Assembly: GCA_030426865.1 (NCBI GenBank)
Contig: JAUHXN010000079.1
Span: forward strand, 1-10,453
Length of the DNA stretch: 10,453 nt
Reading direction: 5' to 3'
Source of the DNA: a bacterium
GTDB lineage: Bacteria > Bacteroidota > Ignavibacteria > Kapaibacteriales > UBA2268
This document shows, piece by piece, positions 1-6,479 of this stretch (positions are counted from its first letter, which is position 1; every line of letters starts with the position of its first letter). The position numbers and the translations under genes are program-made. Below the pieces are notes generated by a model, which saw only the letters and a program-made list of their open reading frames with translations, was not told the origin of the DNA and made no database searches.

Positions 1-511
1 TGATGATAAGGAAGTTGAAGAACCAACGGGGAAAATCACATTAGTTACGACAATAGATGGAGAGGAAAGGGAAAGAAGAGTAATTGAAAGCAAAGGAAAC
101 GTAACAACTCCAATAAACTACGAAGTCTCAGGTTTTTATACAAATGCAAATGATCTTTTTAGTTTCAATGTTATAGGATTAAGTCCAGCAGAAAATAATT
201 TCAAATTCAATTTCAACGCATTTCTGGATGAATTAGAAAATGGAAATTATAGCTTTGTAGCGGAAGATGGAATATTAGATTTATTAAATTATTCTAATGA
301 CAAATTTGGTGAAGGTCAATACAGAGGCGTTACAGCAAATTTAATCATTACCAATGTTAAGTATATTGCAATTACAGAAATAGTAGGCAATTATTTTATT
401 ACAGGCTATTTTAATGCTGAATTTGAAAATGATAACAACGAAAATCCTAATGTTTCAGTATATGCTGAATTTGTTGATATGAGAATCAATAAATCAATTA
501 CTGGATTCTAA
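1..511 (+). CDS. 3' part of a secreted or lipoprotein-like beta-rich protein (5' end outside window)
   Basis: An open frame enters from the left edge (first full codon at base 2) and runs 169 codons to TAA at 509-511, with no stop in frame. The visible product starts Asp-Asp-Lys-Glu-Val-Glu-Glu-Pro, the kind of acidic linker that follows the lipobox Cys in Bacteroidota lipoproteins, so perhaps only a signal peptide is missing. The rest alternates polar and hydrophobic residues (NYEVSGFYT, FKFNFNAF, ANLIITNV, GYFNAEFE, VSVYAEFVDM), as expected of beta strands. Its C-terminal layout (Gly-Tyr, an 'I-T-x-V' strand, a 'G-x-F-x-x-x-F' strand, a final 'V-x-x-x-F' strand) resembles the lipoprotein at 7965-8477 and, from memory, DUF6252-type lipoproteins. 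The frame and stop are seen directly. Secretion and family are inferred. Function is unknown. Confidence 0.75.
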   Translation, partial: DDKEVEEPTGKITLVTTIDGEERERRVIESKGNVTTPINYEVSGFYTNANDLFSFNVIGLSPAENNFKFNFNAFLDELENGNYSFVAEDGILDLLNYSNDKFGEGQYRGVTANLIITNVKYIAITEIVGNYFITGYFNAEFENDNNENPNVSVYAEFVDMRINKSITGF

Positions 512-654
512 CTAGAAATAAGCTAAAACCTTTGACCTAAAAGTAATAGTTTAATGGACATATTTATAATGTTAGTGTCAAAAGCGACTTTCGAAAGTGT
601 TCCGTTATCTACAATCTTTTTGAATACGTAATTCAAATTAATCGACAAAATATT

Positions 655-691
655 AAAAGCTCAGTGTTAGAAATAAAAACACTGAGCTTTT
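655..691. terminator. Bidirectional intrinsic terminator between convergent genes
   Basis: A perfect 14-bp inverted repeat (655-668 pairs with 678-691) encloses a 9-nt A-rich loop. The outer pairs are A/T runs, so transcripts from either direction end in a U-rich tract (T688-T693 on the + strand, the A655-A658 run read from the other side). It lies 143 bp after the stop at 511 and 33 bp beyond the 3' end of the leftward gene at 725, so it can serve both. The rest of 512-724 shows no credible gene; it holds only a 12-bp palindrome at 587-598. Confidence 0.85.
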
Positions 692-724
692 TTATTATGT
701 ATATGTATTGATTGTAAATCTTTT

Positions 725-1207
725 CTATTTTATGATGTTCTCAAGAATTGTAACCCACTTATTAGCCAATTGTACTTCGCCGCTTAGTGTCATATGAATA
801 TTTTCGTTATACAATTCCAATACATTATTTGGCTTATTAGAGGTCTTATTAACTAAAACTATTTCAATTTTTTCTACGACCAATGTACTTGACTTACCTA
901 TTTTAACGGCTCTTTTCTCATTTATAAGTTTTACATCTTTTATATCATTTAGATTTATGATTTGCTCATATTCGAACTTTTTAGAATATCTAACAAAAAA
1001 TAACTTTTTTTGACTACTATCTATACCTATGGCTATACTGCTAAGAGTGTCTGATTGGTCTATATTACTGTTATACTCTATAGCGTATTTTTTCAATACT
1101 GAATTTGATTTATTGCTTCGGTTTTTATTTTTTATGTACACAAACGCAAAAGGTGCAACTACTACTAGTACAGTAATAATCACCATTATAAATGTTTTCA
1201 TTTCCAT
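725..1207 (-). CDS. Small single-pass membrane protein, unknown function
   Basis: Not a family I can name. The ATG at 1207 gives 160 residues. I prefer it to the upstream in-frame TTG at 1243 because TAGG (1217-1220) sits 9 nt before it and it places the hydrophobic segment near the N terminus. A second ATG two codons later is also possible. Residues about 5-25 form one membrane helix, followed at once by a basic patch (KNKNR), which by the positive-inside rule puts the 130-residue C-terminal part in the cytoplasm. That part has short strands (SSIAIGID, KKLFFVRY, EIVLVN) and ends in a helix-like stretch (LANKWVTILENII). This is loosely like small PH-like domains in Bacteroidota membrane proteins, but that is only an impression. 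It is the last gene before the terminator at 655-691, and clearly AT-richer than lpxH. Confidence 0.7.
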   Translation of the reverse strand: MEMKTFIMVIITVLVVVAPFAFVYIKNKNRSNKSNSVLKKYAIEYNSNIDQSDTLSSIAIGIDSSQKKLFFVRYSKKFEYEQIINLNDIKDVKLINEKRAVKIGKSSTLVVEKIEIVLVNKTSNKPNNVLELYNENIHMTLSGEVQLANKWVTILENIIK

Positions 1208-1313
1208 TTTTATATTCCTAATTATTATTAATTTATACTTCAATATGGTTCGTAGTCATCAACTAGAACCATTTACAAATAAGTTTTAGATCATCGTAGA
1301 TATGAAGAATTAA

Positions 1314-1679
1314 TTAACTATAATCGTGGAATGGGAATAGAATTTTCGTTTTTCTTTGGAGAGATAATTCTTTACGTATTTGTTTGTAAAGAAAAGAAGT
1401 AATAGAGTCTATGTTAAACTCTATGTCTTTGTTTGTTAGTAATTGTAGATGACTATTGAATTTCGAATAGCTTTCTAAACTACTACTAATTTTGAAAGAT
1501 GAATATTCTGTTATAATTACATTATAGAGAGTCGAATTATCATTTATGTAATTATTAACTACAGTTTTAGAGTCAGCTTCATTAACCGGGTTGTTAGGAA
1601 TAGAATAATAGCTAAAAGCAATTAGGAGATTAATTGCTATTAGAAAAGCCGAGATACTGATTTTAATTTTCTTAGACAT
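1314..1679 (-). CDS. Small membrane-anchored or exported protein, unknown function
   Basis: A 121-residue frame starts with ATG at 1679. The N terminus has two-to-three lysines (SKKIK) and then a hydrophobic stretch at about residues 6-25, either an uncleaved signal anchor or a signal peptide without a convincing cleavage site. The remaining ~95 residues are polar and rich in Ser, Asn and Ile, with a basic end (QIRKELSLQRK) and the C terminus FPFHDYS. No catalytic motif or known domain is visible. No Shine-Dalgarno sequence precedes the start, as is common in Bacteroidota. It lies 77 bp downstream of lpxH and 106 bp upstream of another small membrane protein, all leftward, so co-transcription is possible but unproven. 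A typical N-terminal export signal supports a real gene; no homology can be claimed. Confidence 0.6.
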   Translation of the reverse strand: MSKKIKISISAFLIAINLLIAFSYYSIPNNPVNEADSKTVVNNYINDNSTLYNVIITEYSSFKISSSLESYSKFNSHLQLLTNKDIEFNIDSITSFLYKQIRKELSLQRKTKILFPFHDYS

Positions 1680-1756
1680 TTATTGATTCAAAATATATAG
1701 CAACTCAAAATTAGATGATTAAGGATTAATATCATAATGATTTATTCATTAGTCTT

Positions 1757-2470
1757 TCACACTCTCTCCAACTTGAACTCTTTGCCATCGAATGTGCCGT
1801 AGCTGGGCTCGTGGATCCATTCGCCGAGGTTATAATAAGTTCCGTTGCCGTGTTTAAGTTCTAATCGCTTGTGGCGGTGGCCCATTATCACATAGTCGAA
1901 GCCTTCGTCTATTTTCTTTTTTGCGAAGTTTACCATTCCCTCGTTTTCGCCATAATCCTTTGTGTCTGTGTAAGAACGGCTTTTCTTGGAGCTGCCGCTG
2001 GCTAACCCAATTCCTATATCAGGGTGAATAATTCTATAAATGAAATTAGCTATTTTATTTCGGAGTATTGAGCGTAGAATTAGGTAACCAGTGTCATTAT
2101 CAGCTTTACCATCTCCGTGCGAAATGTAAAACTTTTTCCCGTTGTGAACTCGTTCTATATCAGTGGATATGACTTCTATTCCTAATTCATCTTTGAAAAA
2201 GCTCCGATGACCAAAGTCGTGATTACCCATTAGGTATTCTATCTCTATACCCGCATCTGTGAACTCGCGCAACTTTGCTAGTGTACGATAAAAATTCTTC
2301 GGAATTACGGTTTTGTAGTCAAACCAATAGTCAAATATGTCGCCTACTAAGTAGAGCTTTTCGCAGTCAGGCATTATCTTATCTAAAAGAGTTAGAAAAA
2401 GATCTTCTCTTTTTCTATCTTCATTTCTATCTGTGACACCTAAGTGCAAATCGGAGACAAAATATATCAT
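1757..2470 (-). CDS. lpxH: LpxH-type UDP-2,3-diacylglucosamine diphosphatase (calcineurin-like phosphoesterase)
   Basis: A cytosolic, 237-residue metallophosphoesterase of the LpxH family, which hydrolyses UDP-2,3-diacylglucosamine to lipid X and UMP in lipid A synthesis. The two-metal motifs are all present in order: D7-x-H9 in SDLHLG, G43-D44-x-x-D47 in GDIFDYWF, G82-N83-H84-D85, H118 in SHGDG, and G197-H198-R199-H200. The stretch after GDIFD, the segment IIHPDIGIGLASGSSKKSR (148-166) and the end NLGEW match the Bacteroidota type as I remember it. The third motif reads GNHD where E. coli LpxH has GNRD, so the lipid A assignment rests on family resemblance rather than that residue. The length is normal and the ATG at 2470 lets the first strand begin directly. 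The 3' third is markedly richer in GC (about 45-48% by count in 1801-1980) than the rest of the window. It is divergent from birA. Confidence 0.85.
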   Translation of the reverse strand: MIYFVSDLHLGVTDRNEDRKREDLFLTLLDKIMPDCEKLYLVGDIFDYWFDYKTVIPKNFYRTLAKLREFTDAGIEIEYLMGNHDFGHRSFFKDELGIEVISTDIERVHNGKKFYISHGDGKADNDTGYLILRSILRNKIANFIYRIIHPDIGIGLASGSSKKSRSYTDTKDYGENEGMVNFAKKKIDEGFDYVIMGHRHKRLELKHGNGTYYNLGEWIHEPSYGTFDGKEFKLERV

Positions 2471-2571
2471 TTAATTATTAATTTTCTGTAATATTTACTA
2501 ATTTAAGATATTCGAATATTTTATTCCAAGTTAAATATATTAAGGCAAAAAAGCCAATTCGTTTATAAATT
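2471..2571. promoter_or_regulatory. Divergent intergenic region between lpxH and birA
   Basis: This 101-bp, very AT-rich spacer must hold the promoters of the leftward lpxH and rightward birA units, because their starts face away from each other. I could not place a Bacteroidota promoter (TTTG plus TAnnTTTG) or a clean sigma-70 promoter on either strand. It contains a perfect 12-bp palindrome, ATATTCGAATAT (2508-2519), and a short GGC/GCC dyad (2544-2554 area). Either could be an operator or chance in AT-rich DNA. No ribosome-binding sequence is evident before birA. Confidence 0.5.
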
Positions 2572-3303
2572 ATGACAGATATTCCGCATTTTCATTTTGA
2601 GAGAGTCGATTCTACTAATGACGTTGCTAAAGAGTTATTGACGAATAATGATAGTGTTTTCGTTTCTGCTGATTACCAATACAGGGGAAGGGGAAGAAAA
2701 GGTAGAGTTTGGGAGGGTGAAAGCCATAAAAATGTTTACCTAACTTATGGAGTAAATGAATTAAAAAAGAAATCTATTGAGAATAAAATACTTTATCAGA
2801 TTATAGGTTGTTTAGCTGTAGAAGATACACTAAGTAAGTATATAGACTCCACAAAAATAAGAGTGAAATACCCTAATGATGTCTATGTTAGTGATGGGAT
2901 GGAATATAAAAAAATCTCTGGGGTTCTATCAGAACACAATTATTCTGGTAGTGTTTGTGAAGAATCTTTACTCGGTGTTGGAATCAATGTAAACCAAATG
3001 GAGTTTGGTAGCGTATTAGAACAAAAGGCAACATCACTTAGAATACTTGGCACCAGATGTGACACAGAGCAAGTACTAGAATCACTAAAGTCAAGTATAA
3101 TTCATTTCTTAGAAATGAATGAAGTAGCAATATTTGAATTATGGAAAGAAAAAATAAACTTAGTTGGTAAAACAATCGAAGTATTGGACACTCATTCACA
3201 ATATAAAGTAGATAGTATTAGACCAGATGGATCGCTATCTGTAAGTAATCAAAATGGCTCTATTACTATTAATAACGGAGATTCTATAATATATGACCTC
3301 TAG
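2572..3303 (+). CDS. birA: Biotin--[acetyl-CoA-carboxylase] ligase, short form without DNA-binding domain
   Basis: A 243-residue cytosolic biotin protein ligase. It makes biotinyl-5'-AMP and transfers biotin to the acceptor lysine of carboxylases such as AccB. Visible motifs: the substrate-recognition segment DSTND (13-17), the nucleotide/biotin loop GRGRKGRVW (39-47), KYPND (99-103, usually KWPND), the lysine region KKISGVLSE with K114 matching the catalytic lysine, and GVGINVN (135-141). Residues from about 190 form the small C-terminal domain. The protein starts directly at the catalytic domain and is about 80 residues shorter than E. coli BirA (321), so it lacks the winged helix and cannot be the biotin-operon repressor. 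Its last 11 bp overlap coaX, which implies co-transcription and translational coupling. The Trp-to-Tyr change in KWPND is conservative. Confidence 0.93.
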   Translation: MTDIPHFHFERVDSTNDVAKELLTNNDSVFVSADYQYRGRGRKGRVWEGESHKNVYLTYGVNELKKKSIENKILYQIIGCLAVEDTLSKYIDSTKIRVKYPNDVYVSDGMEYKKISGVLSEHNYSGSVCEESLLGVGINVNQMEFGSVLEQKATSLRILGTRCDTEQVLESLKSSIIHFLEMNEVAIFELWKEKINLVGKTIEVLDTHSQYKVDSIRPDGSLSVSNQNGSITINNGDSIIYDL

Positions 3304-4030
3304 CAATGCACTAATAGCTGACATAGGTAATAGTAGAGTAAAGTTCAAAACAGGTGATCGAATAGTTGCTTTTGAATACTTTACCGATGGTCTGAATGAC
3401 TTCTTGAACTCTATTGAGAAGGGAGTTTGGAACGCATTCTATTATTCTTCTGTGAATAAGGAATCAGAAAAATTCATATTAGAAAATCTTGAGGGCAAGA
3501 TTGATAATATTGAAAATGCTTATAATCTTATATCAACAAATCCCCCAATAGATTTTAGTAATATAACTGGTATGGGTACTGATAGAATGCTTAGTCTAGT
3601 AGCTGTTCATAAAGTAACGGACTCTCCGATAGTAACTATTGACTGCGGTACTGCTGTTACAATTAATCTATTAGATGAGGATAATATTTGTCTTGGTGGA
3701 GTTATATTACCAGGGTTTTACACTCAAAGCAAAGCACTTCATAATTTTACTTCTAATTTACCTCTAGTTGAAGAATTAAGTAATCGTGGATATTTTGGTC
3801 AGAATACTGATGATGCTATTCGCTATGGTATTCTCAACGCGATAGTTGGTGGTATCAAAATTACTATCGATCATTCCTCTTTCTCATCAGTTCCCGATAT
3901 ATTTGTTACTGGAGGTTACGGGCTAATAGTTCAAAAAAGATTACTCAATTATTATCCAAGTGTAGTGTATGACGAGAACTTAGTGATAAAAGGAGTCGAG
4001 AAACTTCTTAGTAAAACAGTCCAGATATAG
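3293..4030 (+). CDS. coaX: Type III pantothenate kinase
   Basis: A 245-residue cytosolic enzyme that phosphorylates pantothenate in the first step of coenzyme A synthesis. It belongs to the ASKHA-fold CoaX class, distinct from CoaA and usually insensitive to CoA feedback. Family motifs: the phosphate-binding DIGNSRVK (10-17), GMGTDR (93-98) with D97 as the expected catalytic base, IDCGTAVT (116-123), GGVILPG (135-141), and TGGYG (206-210). The length is typical. The ATG at 3293 lies inside the end of birA (in ATATGACCTCTAG), an 11-bp overlap. The birA-coaX order is common in Bacteroidota and related phyla. No intrinsic terminator with a T-run follows; instead the inverted-repeat cluster at 4034-4063 begins three bases after the stop. 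Confidence 0.95.
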   Translation: MTSSNALIADIGNSRVKFKTGDRIVAFEYFTDGLNDFLNSIEKGVWNAFYYSSVNKESEKFILENLEGKIDNIENAYNLISTNPPIDFSNITGMGTDRMLSLVAVHKVTDSPIVTIDCGTAVTINLLDEDNICLGGVILPGFYTQSKALHNFTSNLPLVEELSNRGYFGQNTDDAIRYGILNAIVGGIKITIDHSSFSSVPDIFVTGGYGLIVQKRLLNYYPSVVYDENLVIKGVEKLLSKTVQI

Positions 4031-4033
4031 AAA

Positions 4034-4063
4034 TTGTTAGTCAAAGCTAACAAAATTTGTTAG
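4034..4063. repeat. Three-part inverted repeat upstream of the TonB receptor (candidate operator or attenuator)
   Basis: Three related 7-8 bp blocks lie in 30 bp: TTGTTAG (4034-4040), its complement CTAACAAA (4047-4054) and TTTGTTAG (4056-4063). The middle block can pair with the first (7-bp stem, 6-nt loop) or with the third (up to 8 bp around one base as a DNA dyad; a slightly shorter stem as RNA). The two pairings exclude each other. It begins three bases after the coaX stop and ends 63 bp before the receptor start. No T-run follows, so it does not look like an ordinary terminator. The repeat is seen directly; the role is inferred. Confidence 0.6.
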
Positions 4064-4126
4064 ATAATATTAATTTATATAGTTTGCATATCATAATATA
4101 ACGAACTAATAAATTGATAATACTAT

Positions 4127-6439
4127 ATGTATAATTTTATACTTTTCGCTATTCTACTATTCTACTCAAGTTTAGACCTATTTTGTCAAACTGCTACTAT
4201 ATCAGGTAAAATTAATTCTTCAAACGACGAACCGGTAATATCGGCGACTGTTCAAATCATAGGTACTACAAAAGGAACTTATACTAATTCATACGGTCAG
4301 TTTATAATAAACGAGATCCCAGTTGGTAGTCAATCATTAAAGTTTAGTTCTGTTGGCTACAAAGATACAACAGTAATATTAGATGTAAAGCAAGGTAAAA
4401 ATGAAGTTATTATAGTATTACAAGAGAGTAATATTAGTTTTGATGAAGTAGTAGTAACTGGTACTAGAACTGCTAAAAGAAGAACCGATTCACCAGTTAT
4501 AGTCAATCTGATAGATAGCAAAGATTTAGACCATGTCGTAGCTATAAATCTATCAGAAGGCCTTAAATACCAACCAGGATTGAGAGTAGAAACAGATTGT
4601 CAGACTTGTAATTACACTCAACTTCGGATGAATGGATTGCAAGGAGGATATTCGCAAATATTAGTTAATAGCAGGCCAATATTTAGTCCACTAACAGGAC
4701 TTTATGGGCTAGAGCAGATACCTGTAAACATGATAGAAAGAATCGAAGTAGTTCGCGGTGGAGTATCGGCACTATATGGTTCTAGTGCTATAGGCGGAAC
4801 GGTGAACGTGATTACCAAAATTCCTAGTGAGAATAGTTATAACATCACTAATACCCTCCAAAGTATAAGGGGTAATACGTTAGATAATATACTATCTGCG
4901 AATGCAACAGTAATAAATGAAAGTGAAACAGCTGGGGCTACTTTCTTCATGAGTAATAGAAATAGAGGCACTTACGATGCAAATGGAGATAATTATTCTG
5001 AATTGCCAGAGCTAAATGACAACTCGTTTGGTACAAATCTATTCTATCAACTTAATGATTATCAAAAACTCTCACTTAGTTTGAGTAGTATAAACGAATA
5101 CCGTTATGGAGGAGAAATGGTAGATGGTCCTGCACACTTAGCAAAACAATCAGAGGAACGTACTCATAAAGTGTTCATAGGCAGTATGGATTACCAAATT
5201 GATTTTAATAATTATAAAAACACTCTGGTTTTTTACTATGGAGGACAAAAAACTGATAGAGATCATTTCACAGGTATAAGTCCTGATAGCGAAGCAGAAT
5301 TAGAGAATTACGTGATGGATCCTCCCTACGGAACTTCTGATGTAGTAACACATCAAGGAGGATTTCAATTGAATAATAGGTTAGATGATTTTATATATGG
5401 AAATGCAGTTATGAGTATTGGAGCTGAGTACATTTATGATGACGTATATGATATAATAGAATCATACAATTACCTAATAGATCAAACTACAACAGATATT
5501 GGAGCATTCTTTCAATACGATTGGGAAATTGAACCAGAACTAAATCTACTGACAGGATTTAGATTAGACAAACACAATCTAGTTGATAAGGCAATTATTA
5601 GTCCGAGAGTCTCAATACTTTATAAGTGGAAAGAGACGACACAAATAAGATTAGGATGGGGTACGGGATTTCGAGCACCACAAGCATTTGACACAGATAT
5701 GCATATTGCATTTGCAGGTGGTGGGGTCTCACGCATATCACTAGCTGATGATTTAAAAGAAGAGCGCTCAAATAGCTTTACAGCTTCTGTTAATTATGAC
5801 AAAGCAACTGAGCACTTTATCGCAGGGTTTACTGTCGAGGGTTTTTACACTACTCTTAGCGATGCATTCTACCAATTTCCCTTAGGTGAAGATGAGTTCG
5901 GTCAGAGGTTCGAAAAAAGAAACGGAAGTGGTGCAACCGTCAAAGGAATAACAATAGAAGGAAGAGCTAATTTTGATTATAAAATTGAAATAGAAGCTGG
6001 CTTTACTTTACAATCTAGCCTTTTCGACGAAGCAGTTGACAATATAGAAGGACTTCCTTCGAAGCGTGATTTCTTACGAACTCCGAATGACTATGGATTT
6101 GCGACTTTGTCTTACAATCCTTCAAAATTCTGGAATATAAGTACTAATGTAACATACACAGGATCAATGATATTGGCACACTTCGGTGGTGGAGGCACAG
6201 GTCAAACAGAAGATGAATATTTCACTTCCCCATCATTTTTTGATATAGGTTTGCGAGTAGGACATACAATAGAATTGAATAACTTAGATACTGGATTAGA
6301 GCTATTTGGTGGAGTTAAGAATATATTAGATGCTTACCAAAACGACTTCGATATAAGTAAAAACAGAGATAGTAATTTCATATATGGACCTAGTTTACCT
6401 AGGACTTTATTCTTTGGAATTAGAGTAAAAGCAATATAG
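4127..6439 (+). CDS. TonB-dependent outer-membrane receptor, HmuR/BtuB-like, with N-terminal carboxypeptidase-regulatory-like domain
   Basis: A 770-residue outer-membrane gated importer powered by TonB-ExbBD. In order: a signal peptide (about 1-20, likely cleaved around FCQ), a CarboxypepD-regulatory-like beta domain (about 22-101), a TonB box FDEVVVTGTR (105-114), a plug (about 120-232, including NSRPIF 181-186, IERIEVVRGG and YGSSAIGGTVNVITK), and a beta barrel to the C terminus, which ends YGPSLPRTLFFGIRVKAI. The plug carries C158-x-x-C161. The barrel has FRAP (515-518) and H526 in the DTDMHIAFAGGG loop. From memory, the CxxC plug, NSRPIF and YGPSLPRT are hallmarks of the Bacteroidota group containing the heme receptor HmuR. 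Substrate is not readable here: heme, cobalamin or a metal chelate are all possible. No SusD partner is adjacent. The gene is complete and intact. It probably forms a unit with the phosphoesterase 40 bp downstream. Confidence 0.92.
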   Translation: MYNFILFAILLFYSSLDLFCQTATISGKINSSNDEPVISATVQIIGTTKGTYTNSYGQFIINEIPVGSQSLKFSSVGYKDTTVILDVKQGKNEVIIVLQESNISFDEVVVTGTRTAKRRTDSPVIVNLIDSKDLDHVVAINLSEGLKYQPGLRVETDCQTCNYTQLRMNGLQGGYSQILVNSRPIFSPLTGLYGLEQIPVNMIERIEVVRGGVSALYGSSAIGGTVNVITKIPSENSYNITNTLQSIRGNTLDNILSANATVINESETAGATFFMSNRNRGTYDANGDNYSELPELNDNSFGTNLFYQLNDYQKLSLSLSSINEYRYGGEMVDGPAHLAKQSEERTHKVFIGSMDYQIDFNNYKNTLVFYYGGQKTDRDHFTGISPDSEAELENYVMDPPYGTSDVVTHQGGFQLNNRLDDFIYGNAVMSIGAEYIYDDVYDIIESYNYLIDQTTTDIGAFFQYDWEIEPELNLLTGFRLDKHNLVDKAIISPRVSILYKWKETTQIRLGWGTGFRAPQAFDTDMHIAFAGGGVSRISLADDLKEERSNSFTASVNYDKATEHFIAGFTVEGFYTTLSDAFYQFPLGEDEFGQRFEKRNGSGATVKGITIEGRANFDYKIEIEAGFTLQSSLFDEAVDNIEGLPSKRDFLRTPNDYGFATLSYNPSKFWNISTNVTYTGSMILAHFGGGGTGQTEDEYFTSPSFFDIGLRVGHTIELNNLDTGLELFGGVKNILDAYQNDFDISKNRDSNFIYGPSLPRTLFFGIRVKAI

Positions 6440-6479
6440 AATTATTTTCAGTTTGTGATTAATTTGTTATATTATTTTT

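Noticed and set aside
587..598. Perfect 12-bp palindrome ACTTTCGAAAGT, and a similar TTCGAA-centred one at 2508-2519
   Set aside because: They share only the TTCGAA core, which is common by chance in AT-rich DNA; there is no consistent position relative to starts, so I do not call an operator family.
1208..1243. 12-codon N-terminal extension of the small membrane protein from a TTG
   Set aside because: The ATG at 1207 has a TAGG site at suitable spacing and gives a normal N terminus. The extension adds hydrophobic residues with no start signal of its own.
1029..1289. Rightward 86-codon open frame rich in Phe, Ile and Leu
   Set aside because: It lies almost wholly opposite the membrane-segment coding part of the leftward gene 725-1207. 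Its hydrophobic composition is what the complement of AT-rich DNA gives.
4083..4116. Possible Bacteroidota promoter (TTTG, then TAAATTG) before the TonB receptor
   Set aside because: The -7 element lacks one T, the spacer is too long (23 nt), and the leader would be only a few bases, so it is not reported as a feature.
4127..4189. Reading C20 of the TonB receptor as a lipoprotein cysteine
   Set aside because: The residue before it is Phe, which signal peptidase II does not accept; ordinary signal peptidase I cleavage near FCQ fits better.
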